From: Magnetospira sp.
Lineage (GTDB): Bacteria; Pseudomonadota; Alphaproteobacteria; Rhodospirillales; Magnetospiraceae
Assembly: GCA_028277325.1 (NCBI GenBank)
Contig: JANQGL010000377.1
Location: 1 to 25,781, forward strand
Length of the DNA stretch: 25,781 bases
Direction of reading: 5' to 3'
A model generated the notes under the pieces. That model was not told the DNA's origin. It ran no database searches and saw only the letters and a program-made list of their open reading frames with translations. Shown piece by piece: positions 6,170-14,400 of the stretch (positions within the stretch are counted from its first letter, which is position 1; every line of letters begins with the position of its first letter). Position numbers and translations under genes: made by a program.

Positions 6170-6787
6170 ATGACCACCCCGATCCGCACCCGTCTGTTCC
6201 GCGCCGCCGCCGCATCCGTGATCGGCCTCGGCCTGGCGGTCACCGCCACCGCCGCCCAGGCGTCCTCCCTGTGGGGCAGCTTCGTCCTCGACGAGGTGCG
6301 CCAGGACGGCGAGCGGGCGATCGCCGACAACGGCCTGGTGAAGGTCGACATCTATCAGGAAACCGCCACCGACGGCGCCTACATCTATCGGTTCCACGTG
6401 TACGGCTCCGGCGCGCCGGTGGCGCTGTCCGAGTTCGGCTTCTCGATGACCGACGACGTGGTGATCGACGGCGCCGAGGGCGTCGAGCAGACGGCGGGCG
6501 ACGCGGACTTCGGCGGCTTCGGCCGGCCGGCCTATCAGGTGCGCGCGTCCTCCGGCAGCACCGACGACCTGGAGTTCTCGGTCACCACCACGGTGGCCCT
6601 CGACCTGGCCCGCCTGAACGGGGGCGACTACTTCTTCGCGGCCCGCACGGCGCCCGACTCCGAGGGCAAGACCAAGTGGGTCGGCGGCGGCGTCGGCGTT
6701 CCCCTGCCGGCCGCGGCCTGGCTGTTCGGGTCGGCCCTGATCGCGTTCGGCGCGGTCAGCGGCCGCCGCGTCATTCACGGTGCCTGA
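6170..6787 (+). CDS. VPLPA-CTERM sorting-domain surface protein
   Basis: A 205-residue exported protein. A signal peptide spans about residues 1-32 (basic start, hydrophobic core ASVIGLGLAVTATA, cleavage near AQAS). The mature domain is acidic, low in cysteine and predicted beta-rich. The C-terminus carries the tripartite sorting signal: VPLPAAAW at 177-184, a hydrophobic helix LFGSALIAFGAV and a short basic tail GRR. This is the VPLPA variant of PEP-CTERM, recognised by an exosortase that is not in this window. GAGAGGAGAG about seven bases upstream supports ATG 6170. The central domain is not recognised; it may be part of an extracellular matrix or envelope coat. A strong intrinsic terminator follows 35 bases later. 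Confidence 0.85.
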   Translation: MTTPIRTRLFRAAAASVIGLGLAVTATAAQASSLWGSFVLDEVRQDGERAIADNGLVKVDIYQETATDGAYIYRFHVYGSGAPVALSEFGFSMTDDVVIDGAEGVEQTAGDADFGGFGRPAYQVRASSGSTDDLEFSVTTTVALDLARLNGGDYFFAARTAPDSEGKTKWVGGGVGVPLPAAAWLFGSALIAFGAVSGRRVIHGA

Positions 6788-6821
6788 CCTCCCTCCCAGC
6801 TCTCTCTCTCCTGTGCAAACT

Positions 6822-6851
6822 GGGAGGGTCCTCGGACCCTCCCTCTTTTTT
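6822..6851 (+). terminator. Rho-independent terminator of the VPLPA-CTERM operon
   Basis: Nine-base-pair GC-rich stem GGGAGGGTC (6822-6830) with GACCCTCCC (6835-6843), four-base loop, then TCTTTTTT on the plus strand. This is a textbook intrinsic terminator. Confidence 0.9.
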
Positions 6852-6879
6852 GGTGCGCCGGACATGGCGCACCAAAAAA
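6846..6879. terminator. Second perfect hairpin between convergent operons
   Basis: TTTTTTGGTGCGCC (6846-6859) and GGCGCACCAAAAAA (6866-6879) form a perfect 14-bp inverted repeat around a 6-base loop. Its T-run is the tail of the first terminator. On either strand an A-run rather than a U-run follows this stem, so it is not classical. It may act as a barrier against read-through from the convergent serA transcript. Confidence 0.6.
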
Positions 6880-6918
6880 AACCGGCCGGGACAGTGCGGT
6901 CGGGGCGTTGACGGCGCC

Positions 6919-8487
6919 TCAGAACTTGAGCGCCTGCACTCGGTTGACCTGCGGCAGCTCGCGGACCTTGGCGACCAGGGCCTCGTCGACCGGCTGGTCG
7001 ACCGACACCAGGGCCACCGCGCCGTCCTTGTGGCGGCCCAGGTGGAAGGTGGCGATGTTCACCCCCTCGTCGCCGAGCAGGGTGCCGACGCCGCCGATGA
7101 AGCCCGGCTTGTCCTCGTTGTGGATATAGAGCATGTGCGGGCTGATTTCGGCGTCCACCGCGATGCCCTCCATCTCGATGATCCGAGGATGCCCGGCGAA
7201 CAGGGTGCCGGAGACGGTGCGGCTGCGCTGCTCGGTGGTCACCGTGAGGCGGATCAGGGTGTGGTACTCGCAGGGCCGGTCATGCTTGACCTCGGTCACC
7301 GAGATGTCGCGCTCCTTGGCCACCACCGGGGCGTTGACCATGTTCACGGTGTCCATCAGCGGGGCCAGCAGGCCGCGCAGGATGACCGCCGTCACCGGCT
7401 TGGTGTTGAGGTCGGTGGCGGCGCCCTCGAACTCGATGGTCACCCCCTTGAGGCCCGAGGTGGTGATCTGCCCGGCGAACGAGCCCAATTGCTCGGCCAG
7501 CGTCATGTAGGGCTTCAGCTTCGGGGCGTCCTCGGCCGACACCGAGGGCATGTTGAGCGCGTTGACCACCGCCCCGGTGAGCAGGTAGTCGGCCATCTGC
7601 TCGGCGATCTGCAGGGCCACCTTCTCCTGCGCCTCGGTGGTCGAGGCGCCCAGGTGCGGGGTGCAGATCACCCGCTCGTCGCCGAACAGGATGTTCTCCT
7701 TCGCCGGCTCCTGGGCGAACACGTCGAGCGCCGCCCCGGCCACCTTGCCGGCGTCCAGCGCCGCCTTGAGGTCCGGCTCGACGATGATGCCGCCGCGCGC
7801 GCAGTTGACGATCCGCACCCCGGTCTTCATCTTGGCGATGGTGCCGGCGTTGACCAGATTGCGGGTCTGGTCGGTGAGCGGGGTGTGGAAGGTGATGACG
7901 TCGGCGCGCGCCCACAGGTCGTCCAGGTCGACCTTCTCGATGCCCAGCTCCTCGGCCCGCTCCTGGGACAGGAACGGATCGTAGGCGATCACCTTCATGC
8001 GCAGGCCGAGCGCCCGGTCGGCGACGATGCCGCCGATGTTGCCGGCCCCGACCAGCCCCAGGGTCTTGCCCATCAGCTCGACGCCCATGAACCTGGACTT
8101 CTCCCACTTGGCGGCGTGGGTCGAGGCGTTGGCCTGCGGGATCTGGCGGGCCAGCGACAGTATCATGGCGATGGCGTGCTCGGCGGTGGTGATCGAGTTG
8201 CCGAACGGCGCGTTCATCACCACCACGCCGTTGGCGGTGGCGGCCGGGATGTCCACGTTGTCGACCCCGATGCCGGCCCGCCCGATCACCTTCAGGTTGT
8301 CGGCCGCGGCGATGACCTCGGCCGTCGCCTTGGTGGCCGAGCGGATGGCCAGCCCGTCGTAGGCGCCGATGCAGGCCTTGAGATCGTCCGGGCTCAGGCC
8401 CGGCCTGTAGTCCACCTCGACGCCCCGGGTCTCGAAGACCTTCTGGGCGAGCGGGCTCATCTTGTCGGAAATGAGGACCTTCGGCAT
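6919..8487 (-). CDS. serA: D-3-phosphoglycerate dehydrogenase
   Basis: A 522-residue SerA of the long type. It oxidises 3-phosphoglycerate to 3-phosphohydroxypyruvate with NAD+, the first step of serine synthesis. The nucleotide-binding motif GAGNIGG is at 147-153 and the substrate/catalytic triad positions are visible: Arg231 in NCARGG, Glu260 in FAQEPA and His278 in CTPHLGAST. After residue ~300 comes the allosteric substrate-binding domain, then a C-terminal ACT domain (from about 450, with the typical HNEDKPGFIGGVGTLLGDEGVNI), implying serine feedback control by family precedent. The start at 8487 has AGGAAAG upstream and the normal MPKVLISDK opening. It lies 132 bases downstream of serC, probably in the same transcript. 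Confidence 0.96.
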   Translation of the reverse strand: MPKVLISDKMSPLAQKVFETRGVEVDYRPGLSPDDLKACIGAYDGLAIRSATKATAEVIAAADNLKVIGRAGIGVDNVDIPAATANGVVVMNAPFGNSITTAEHAIAMILSLARQIPQANASTHAAKWEKSRFMGVELMGKTLGLVGAGNIGGIVADRALGLRMKVIAYDPFLSQERAEELGIEKVDLDDLWARADVITFHTPLTDQTRNLVNAGTIAKMKTGVRIVNCARGGIIVEPDLKAALDAGKVAGAALDVFAQEPAKENILFGDERVICTPHLGASTTEAQEKVALQIAEQMADYLLTGAVVNALNMPSVSAEDAPKLKPYMTLAEQLGSFAGQITTSGLKGVTIEFEGAATDLNTKPVTAVILRGLLAPLMDTVNMVNAPVVAKERDISVTEVKHDRPCEYHTLIRLTVTTEQRSRTVSGTLFAGHPRIIEMEGIAVDAEISPHMLYIHNEDKPGFIGGVGTLLGDEGVNIATFHLGRHKDGAVALVSVDQPVDEALVAKVRELPQVNRVQALKF

Positions 8488-8510
8488 GGTGTCTTTCCTC
8501 CTTGGGCCCG

Positions 8511-8550
8511 CATCCTTCGAGGCTCCCATTGGTCGCACCTCAGGATGAGG
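8511..8550. repeat. REP-like palindromic element between serC and serA
   Basis: CATCCT-TC-GAGG at the left pairs with CCTC-AGGATG at the right. The CATCCTTCGAGGCTC ... CCTCAGGATGAGG wording is a short interspersed palindrome that I recognise from many alphaproteobacterial genomes. It lies inside the presumed serC-serA transcript. A further small hairpin, GGCCTCG with CGAGGCC, is at 8591-8609. Confidence 0.65.
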
Positions 8551-8619
8551 ACTACGGGTGTTCGCCCCGTCCCGAGGTGCCCGCGCGGCGGGCCTCGAAG
8601 GGCGAGGCCGTGTCAGGTT

Positions 8620-9786
8620 TCAGGTGCCTTGCGGCTGAAGCCGGGCCAATCCCCATTCCAGCCACGGCAGCAGCGCCTCCAGGTCGGCCGTCTCGACGGT
8701 GCCGCCGGCCCACAGGCGCAGCCCCGCCGGGGCGTCGCGGTAGGCCCCGATGTCGTGCGCCACGCCTTCCGAGTCGAGCAACGCCACCAGCGCCTTGGCC
8801 GCCTTGCCCTGCGCCGCCGGGTCCAGCGCGAGGAACCACGGCGCGGTGAGGGTCAGGCAGACCGAGGTGTTGGAGCGGGTCGCCGGGTCCTTGGCCAGGA
8901 AGCCGAAATTGGGGCTCGCCTCCACGAACTCGGAGATCGCCGCCAGGTTGGCTTGCGAACGGGCGATCATGGCGTCCAGGCCGCCCAGGTCGGCGGCCCA
9001 TTTGAGGCCGTCCACGGCGTCCTCGATGGCCAGCATGGAGACGGTGTTGATGGTCGCCCCCTCGAAGATGTCGGCGATCAGCTTGCCGCCCTTGGTGAGG
9101 CGGAAGATCTTCGGCAGCGGCCGCCCCGGATCGAAGGTCTCCAGGCGCTCGACGGCGCGCGGCGACAGGATCAGGATGCCGTGCTGCGCCTCGCCGCCCA
9201 GCACCTTCTGCCAGGAATAGGTGACCACGTCGAGCTTGTCCCACGGCAGCGGCATGGCGAAGGCGGCCGAGGTGGCGTCGCAGATGGTCAGGCCGGCCCG
9301 GTCGGCGGCGATCCAGTCGCCGTCCGGCACCTTGACCCCGGAGGTGGTGCCGTTCCAGGCGAACACCACGTCGCGGTCGAACTCCACCGCCGACAGGTCG
9401 GGCAGGTCGCCGTACTCGGCCTTCATCACCCGCACGTCGTCGAGCTTGAGCTGTTTCTGGACGTCGGTCGCCCAGCCGGCGCCGAAGCTCTCCCAAACCA
9501 GCACGTCGACGCCGCGCGCCCCGAGCAGCGACCACAGGGCCATCTCCACCGCCCCGGTGTCGGATGCCGGCACGATGCCGAGCAGATAGTCGTCGGGCAG
9601 GTCCAGCAGCGCCCGGGAGCGGTCGATCACCTCCTTGATGCGCTGCTTGGCCGGCTTGGCGCGGTGCGAGCGGCCGGTCAGCGCGCCCGACAGGGCATCC
9701 AGCGTCCAGCCGGGACGCTTGGCGCAGGGACCGGACGAGAAATTGGGGTTGGCCGGACGGGCGCCCGGCTTGGCGTCGGTGGTCAT
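8620..9786 (-). CDS. serC: Phosphoserine aminotransferase
   Basis: A 388-residue PLP enzyme that transfers an amino group from glutamate to 3-phosphohydroxypyruvate, the second step of serine synthesis; it may also serve vitamin B6 synthesis. The opening PNFSSGPCAKRPGW, the stretch GIVPASDTGAVEMALWSLLG, Asp170 in TICDATSAAFAM and the PLP lysine Lys194 in SWQKVLGGEAQHG are all visible. The wording fits the alphaproteobacterial/archaeal SerC branch rather than the E. coli one. Start 9786 is supported by GGGGAG upstream and by the predicted promoter at 9851-9879. The gene directly precedes serA, giving the first two steps of the pathway together. Confidence 0.95.
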   Translation of the reverse strand: MTTDAKPGARPANPNFSSGPCAKRPGWTLDALSGALTGRSHRAKPAKQRIKEVIDRSRALLDLPDDYLLGIVPASDTGAVEMALWSLLGARGVDVLVWESFGAGWATDVQKQLKLDDVRVMKAEYGDLPDLSAVEFDRDVVFAWNGTTSGVKVPDGDWIAADRAGLTICDATSAAFAMPLPWDKLDVVTYSWQKVLGGEAQHGILILSPRAVERLETFDPGRPLPKIFRLTKGGKLIADIFEGATINTVSMLAIEDAVDGLKWAADLGGLDAMIARSQANLAAISEFVEASPNFGFLAKDPATRSNTSVCLTLTAPWFLALDPAAQGKAAKALVALLDSEGVAHDIGAYRDAPAGLRLWAGGTVETADLEALLPWLEWGLARLQPQGT

Positions 9787-9850
9787 CGGAATGTACTCCC
9801 CTTCGTGAACAGAAGGGTCTCGCCCCGTTGGGAGGGCGCGGCCCGGAGTG

Positions 9851-9879
9851 GTTCTACGACCGGGGTGAATTTGCGTCAA
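9851..9879 (-). promoter_or_regulatory. Predicted sigma70-like promoter for serC-serA
   Basis: On the minus strand TTGACG (9879-9874), a 17-base spacer and TAGAAC (9856-9851). The expected start is near 9844, giving a leader of about 58 nt. I see no clear attenuator in the leader. Confidence 0.6.
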
Positions 9880-9951
9880 GGGGGTGTGGATTACAGGGCG
9901 GTGCACGACCCGTTCACCCGAGCCCCTGGGGACGCTCGGCGAACGGCCGGC

Positions 9952-10449
9952 TCACCCGGTCGGCGTGTCGCGATTCGCTCCCATCCGGGCCATCATCGAG
10001 TCGTCCGAATACAGTCCGACCGTTCGCGGATCGACCCCCAGCCGGCTGCACAAGCTGACGATCTCGATCTCGTCGACCAGCCGGCTGTCGTCGCCGCTCA
10101 TCTCGCTCACCGCCAGACAGACCCGAATCAGCAGTTCCGCCGCCTCCGAATCACCGCCGACGCCGGCCAGCAGGGCGTCGATGGCCGCCCGGTGGCCGTC
10201 CTTGGGATTGGCCAGGATGGCATCGGTCAGGTCGTTGAACAGGTCCACGCCCTCGTGGGGATCGAAAACCCGCAGGCGTTCAAGGGTATCGAGAACCTGA
10301 TCGACCCGCACCCGCTCGCCCAGGGACACCCGTCCGTCGGCCGCCGCGACCAGCGCGCAGGCGGCCATCGTGGCGCGCAGAAACGGCCGATTCCGCCGGC
10401 GTTCGAGTTGTTCTCGGAAGCTGTCGGTCAAGGTGCTGAGAAATCCCAT
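9952..10449 (-). CDS. TerB-like helical protein
   Basis: A 165-residue all-helical cytoplasmic protein of the TerB family. The key segment FLRATMAACALVAAADGRVSLGERVRVDQVL (residues 23-53) has the characteristic AADG-x-VS-x-x-E pattern of TerB domains, where acidic residues line a metal-binding groove. A second similar helix pair follows around 105-130 (LLIRVCLAVSEMSGDDSRLVDEI). TerB is linked to tellurite resistance and envelope stress, but single TerB-like proteins outside ter operons have no agreed role. The start at 10449 is preceded by GGGGG; the upstream in-frame extension has no family similarity. It lies 165 bases ahead of serC in the same direction, but serC has its own predicted promoter. 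Confidence 0.75.
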   Translation of the reverse strand: MGFLSTLTDSFREQLERRRNRPFLRATMAACALVAAADGRVSLGERVRVDQVLDTLERLRVFDPHEGVDLFNDLTDAILANPKDGHRAAIDALLAGVGGDSEAAELLIRVCLAVSEMSGDDSRLVDEIEIVSLCSRLGVDPRTVGLYSDDSMMARMGANRDTPTG

Positions 10450-10562
10450 GCCACCCCCGAGGATCGGAATTGAGGCAACCGTTGTCGTGGGCAGGACGCG
10501 GAGGGCCGCGCGGGCATTGTTCCAGATGCCTTGCCGTTCGACAAGCCGCGCGCAGCGACGGT

Positions 10563-10590
10563 TTGCATTTAATGCGCAAGACGGCATAAT
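10563..10590 (+). promoter_or_regulatory. Candidate sigma70-like promoter upstream of the response regulator
   Basis: TTGCAT (10563-10568), a 16-base spacer, then CATAAT (10585-10590). It would give a leader of about 158 nt with two inverted repeats (10670-10690 and 10692-10707). A closer start using TATGAT at 10641 is possible, but its -35 is poor. Confidence 0.4.
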
Positions 10591-10669
10591 CGCACGGCTT
10601 TTGCTTTCATTCGCTGTGGACTTGCGCGGTGACCGCCATGTATGATGTTGCCTAATACCAACGTATCAC

Positions 10670-10707
10670 CGACGAACCGCGTATTCGTCGTTGACCGGAA
10701 ACGGTCA
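10670..10707. promoter_or_regulatory. Two adjacent inverted repeats before the response regulator
   Basis: CGACGAA (10670-10676) with TTCGTCG (10684-10690), followed at once by TGACCG (10692-10697) with CGGTCA (10702-10707). The second is a perfect 16-bp palindrome ending 47 bases before the start codon. It could be an operator (for example autoregulation) or two hairpins in the leader RNA. Confidence 0.5.
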
Positions 10708-10754
10708 GGATGCATGGTTCCATCATGCTGCGTGCGACCTTGAGGGGCGAACCT

Positions 10755-11375
10755 ATGCGGATCATCCTTGCGGACGACCATACGTTGATCCGCGAAACCG
10801 TCTCGATCTACCTCGACCGCCTGACCAACGACGTCTCGGTCGAACAGGCGTCGACGTTCGAGGAGGCCTACAGTCGCTTGCAGGCCGATCCGATGCCGCC
10901 GGACCTGGTGATCCTGGATCTCATGATGCCGGGCATGCGCGACTTCGAGGGCCTGATCCGGCTTCGCGAGACCCATCCGGACGTGCCGGTGGTGATTCTC
11001 AGCGCCATCGTCGAGGCCCATCAGGCGACGCGGAGCCTGGAACTGGGGGCGCGCGGCTACATCCCGAAGACGATTCGCGGACCGGAACTGATCGAGGCCC
11101 TGCAGGCGGTGCTGCGCGGCGGCACCTTCGTGCCCGACGAACTGCTGGTCGACCGCGAGCAGCACCCGGACGTCGCCGCCCTCACCCAGCGCGAGCGCGA
11201 GGTTCTGGTCCTGTTGACCCAGGGCCATGCCAATCGGGATATCGCCGAGATGCTGGGCATCAAGGAGATCACCGTCAAGGTGCACCTGAAATCGGTGTTC
11301 CGGAAGTTCAAGGTCTCCAACCGCACGCAAGCGGTCCGCCGCGCCATCGATCTCGGTATCGCCAGCACCACCTGA
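10755..11375 (+). CDS. NarL/FixJ-family response regulator (orphan)
   Basis: A 206-residue two-component response regulator. The receiver domain (1-120) has the acidic pair Asp7-Asp8 in LADDH, the phospho-acceptor Asp55 in LVILDLMMPGM, Ser83 in VILSA and Lys105 in YIPKT, so it should be phosphorylatable. The LuxR-type helix-turn-helix is at about 142-206 (LTQREREVLVLLTQGHANRDIAEMLGIKEITVKVHLKSVFRKF). No histidine kinase is adjacent. ATG 10755 gives the standard MRIILADDH opening; the upstream in-frame ATG at 10710 would add 15 residues. It points at the RTX protein gene, ending about 110 bases from that gene's 3' end. A regulatory link is possible but unproven. Confidence 0.9.
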   Translation: MRIILADDHTLIRETVSIYLDRLTNDVSVEQASTFEEAYSRLQADPMPPDLVILDLMMPGMRDFEGLIRLRETHPDVPVVILSAIVEAHQATRSLELGARGYIPKTIRGPELIEALQAVLRGGTFVPDELLVDREQHPDVAALTQREREVLVLLTQGHANRDIAEMLGIKEITVKVHLKSVFRKFKVSNRTQAVRRAIDLGIASTT

Positions 11376-11488
11376 TCGGGCCGCGGCCCGGCGGCGCGCC
11401 GTCCCTGCGTGACCGGCCCTTCCGCGGGCCCGGAAACGGCGACGGGAGCCCCGCAGGACCCCCGCCGCGTTTCGGCATCGTGGCCGGC

Positions 11489-14400
11489 TCAGCTTTCGTC
11501 CGAGACCAGCACGACGTTCTGGTCGATGAACGCCTCGGTCTCCGCGGCGTCGTAGCCGTCGCCGCCCGACTGGTCGACGCCGGTCAGGGTCACCTTGAAG
11601 CCGGCCGCGCCCGGGTCGTTCACGGTGATTTCGGTGTCGCCGCCGTTCAGGGTGACGTTCACCGCCGCCTCGCGGCTCGCGGTGTCGGTGATCCCGAGGG
11701 CGTCGAACACCGCGTCAAGGTCGATCTTGTCGCCCTCGGCGCTGGAGAAGTCGGTCACCGTGTCGGTGTCGTTGCCGGGAACGTAGCCGTCCGGCGCGCC
11801 GTCGAAGTCGGTGTCGCTCGGGGTCCCGAACACGAAGGTATCGGCGCCTTCCCCGCCGGTCAGCTGATCGGACCCGAATCCGGGCACCGCATGGCCGCCG
11901 CCGCCGGAGAGGACGTCGTCGCCGCCGCCGCCGGAGAGGACGTCGTTGCCGTCGCCGCCGAAGATGACGTCGTTCTGGTCGCCGCCGGTCATGGTGTTGC
12001 CGACGATGAAGTAGTCGCCGAGCGTCGCCTGCTTGGCGTCGTCACTCATCGACTCCCCGTCCCAGGCGCGGAAGGTGACATCCGGATAGGTGCCGAGGGC
12101 CAGCGCCCAGTCCTCGTTGGGCAGCAGCTTGACCATCGCGTCGCCGCTCTGGACCGCCTCGCCGCCGAAGGCCAGCGGTTCGGCGTCGCTCACCGTCCAG
12201 TCCACGTAGGACCAGGCGGCCCCGCCGTCGGTCGAGTAGAGCCAGGTGCCGTAGGCGTCCTGCGACCCTTCGCTGTCGCTGGCCAGGCTGGTGATCGCGA
12301 TCCCGACCGGATCGCTGTCGATGTCCGACACCGACGCCAGGCCAAGCATCGCCGAGACCGCCACGCCGCCGCTCAACAGCTGGCCCACGGCGTTCACGTA
12401 GCCGACCTCGTCGCTGCTGCTCAGCACCGGCGCATCGTTGACCGCGTTCACGGTGACCGTGAAGGCTTCCTCGCGGGTCATCGCGCGGTTCGAGTTCGGA
12501 TCGGTGAAGGTCGCGCTGACCGTCAGCTCGATGTCGTCGCTCGACTCGGCCGGCGGGGTCAGGGCCAGCCCGGCGACCTGCGCCGCGGTCAGGCTCCAGG
12601 TGCCGTCGCCGTTGTCGGTGCCGGCCGACAGGGTCGCGCCGGCGGGCACGCCGCCGACCACGATGTCGCCGACCGTCTCGTCGCCCGGCGTGTCGAACTG
12701 CAGGTTGAGCGCGATCGCCGTGTCCTCGTCGCCCTCGGCGCTCATCGCGATGGTTCCGTGCACCGGATCGACCGACACCCGAACCTCGCCCACCTGGGTG
12801 ATGCTGATGTTGTTCTCGAACAGCACCTCGCCGTCCGGCTCGGCCGGATTGTCGATCGACAGGGCGTAGGTGGTGATCTGGAAGTCCACCGAGCCGTCGT
12901 CGTGCAGCATGCCCGAGGTGCGGTGCTCGACCTCCGACTGCGGATTGACCTGCGGATCGAACAGGGTGTCGGTGAAGTCGTCCGAGGCGTCGTTGTCGGT
13001 GTCCTCGAAGACGAACGGCAGGCCCGAGTTGTCGGTCTCGTCGGCCACCCCGTCGTGATCGGCATCGACCAGCCAGCTCCCCGTCGCCTCGTCGTAGATC
13101 ATGTCCCAGCGATCCGGGGTCTGCAGCTGGAAGGTCAGATCGACGCCGTAGTCCGGCGACGCGGCGTCGCCGCCCGTCTCGGTGAGCAGGTCGTCGCTGA
13201 CCTCGACCAGCATGTATTCGCCGGCCGGCAGTTGCAGGTAGTCGTCAAGCCGGGTGAGCTGGTTGTCGGTCAGGTGCAGGTCCACGTCGTCCGGATCGGC
13301 GAACTCGGTCACGTCCGGATCGTCGTTCAGGTCGACCGCGCCGAGCTGCCCGAGCACGCTCTCCACGTTCATGCCGGCGGCCGACAGCAGTTCGGTCAGG
13401 TTGCCGAGGGTGGCCTCGACCTCCTCGCCGCCGTCCAGCTTGACATAGCCCACGTAGACGGCGGCCAGCGGGCCGTCCGGCGGATTCAGCGGATCGATTT
13501 CCGGAAGCTCCTCGACGTAGCGCAGGCTGAGGCTGTGGGCGGTCACCGGCGTGCCGCCGCCCTCGCCCCCGGTCTCGGCCGTCACGCCGAGGCCGGTCCA
13601 GCCGTCCGGAACCCGCAGCAGCACGCTGTGGAACTCGGAGCCGTCGGCGACGTCGCCGAAGCTCACGCTGACCGACACGTCGACGGTTTCGGAGGCCGCC
13701 TCGCCGGTCGTCAGGTCGCCGGAGTCGCCGGCGCTGGCCGCCGCGCTCTGACCGCTGTCGGAGGAATGCACGGTGAGGTTGATCGGCCCGGTCAGGTCGT
13801 TGTCGGTCACCGTGACCGGCCCGAACGGCGTATCCTCGGTGGTGTCGTCGTTGAGGTTGACGCCGTCGACCGCCTCGGTGAGCGACAGCGGCGCGTCGCC
13901 GATGGCCACCACGTAGTAGCCGGCCGACAGGTCGAGGCCGCTCAGCTCCGCGTTGTTGCCCTCGCCGGCCGCCGATCCGCTGTCGTCGTCGAACGTCACC
14001 AGATCGTCGGCGGTCGGGGCGTCGCCCTCGTTGGCGACCTTGAACAGGTACATCACCGGGTCGGTGGTCGAGCCGTCGGTGGTCAGGGTCACCGTCTGCG
14101 GCGAGGTGAGGGTGAAGGTGGCGTAGACCACCGAGCCCGCCTGCCCCTGGCCGGTCACGCTCTGGGTCTGGTCGATGACCGTCGTGCCTTCGGTGTTCAG
14201 GGTGTCGAACGAACTCATGGCGGTAATCTGGGTGGCGTCGTCCAGATCCTCCGGGCCGGCCAGATAGTCGGCCACCGCGTCGACCACCACGTCGAAGGTC
14301 TGCTCGGCATCGAAGGTATCGCCGGCCTCGCCGACGAACTGGACGCTCGCGGTCAGGGTGAAGTCGGCGTCATTGTCGACCGGCGGCAGGATCACCAGTT

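Noticed and set aside
6271..10473. A 1400-codon plus-strand open frame
   Set aside because: It is the opposite-strand shadow of serA, serC and the TerB-like gene, with no recognisable domains and skewed His/Gln/Asp/Val composition.
11894..11974. A CRISPR-like short repeat array
   Set aside because: The 27-bp units are directly adjacent without spacers and encode RTX nonapeptides in frame.
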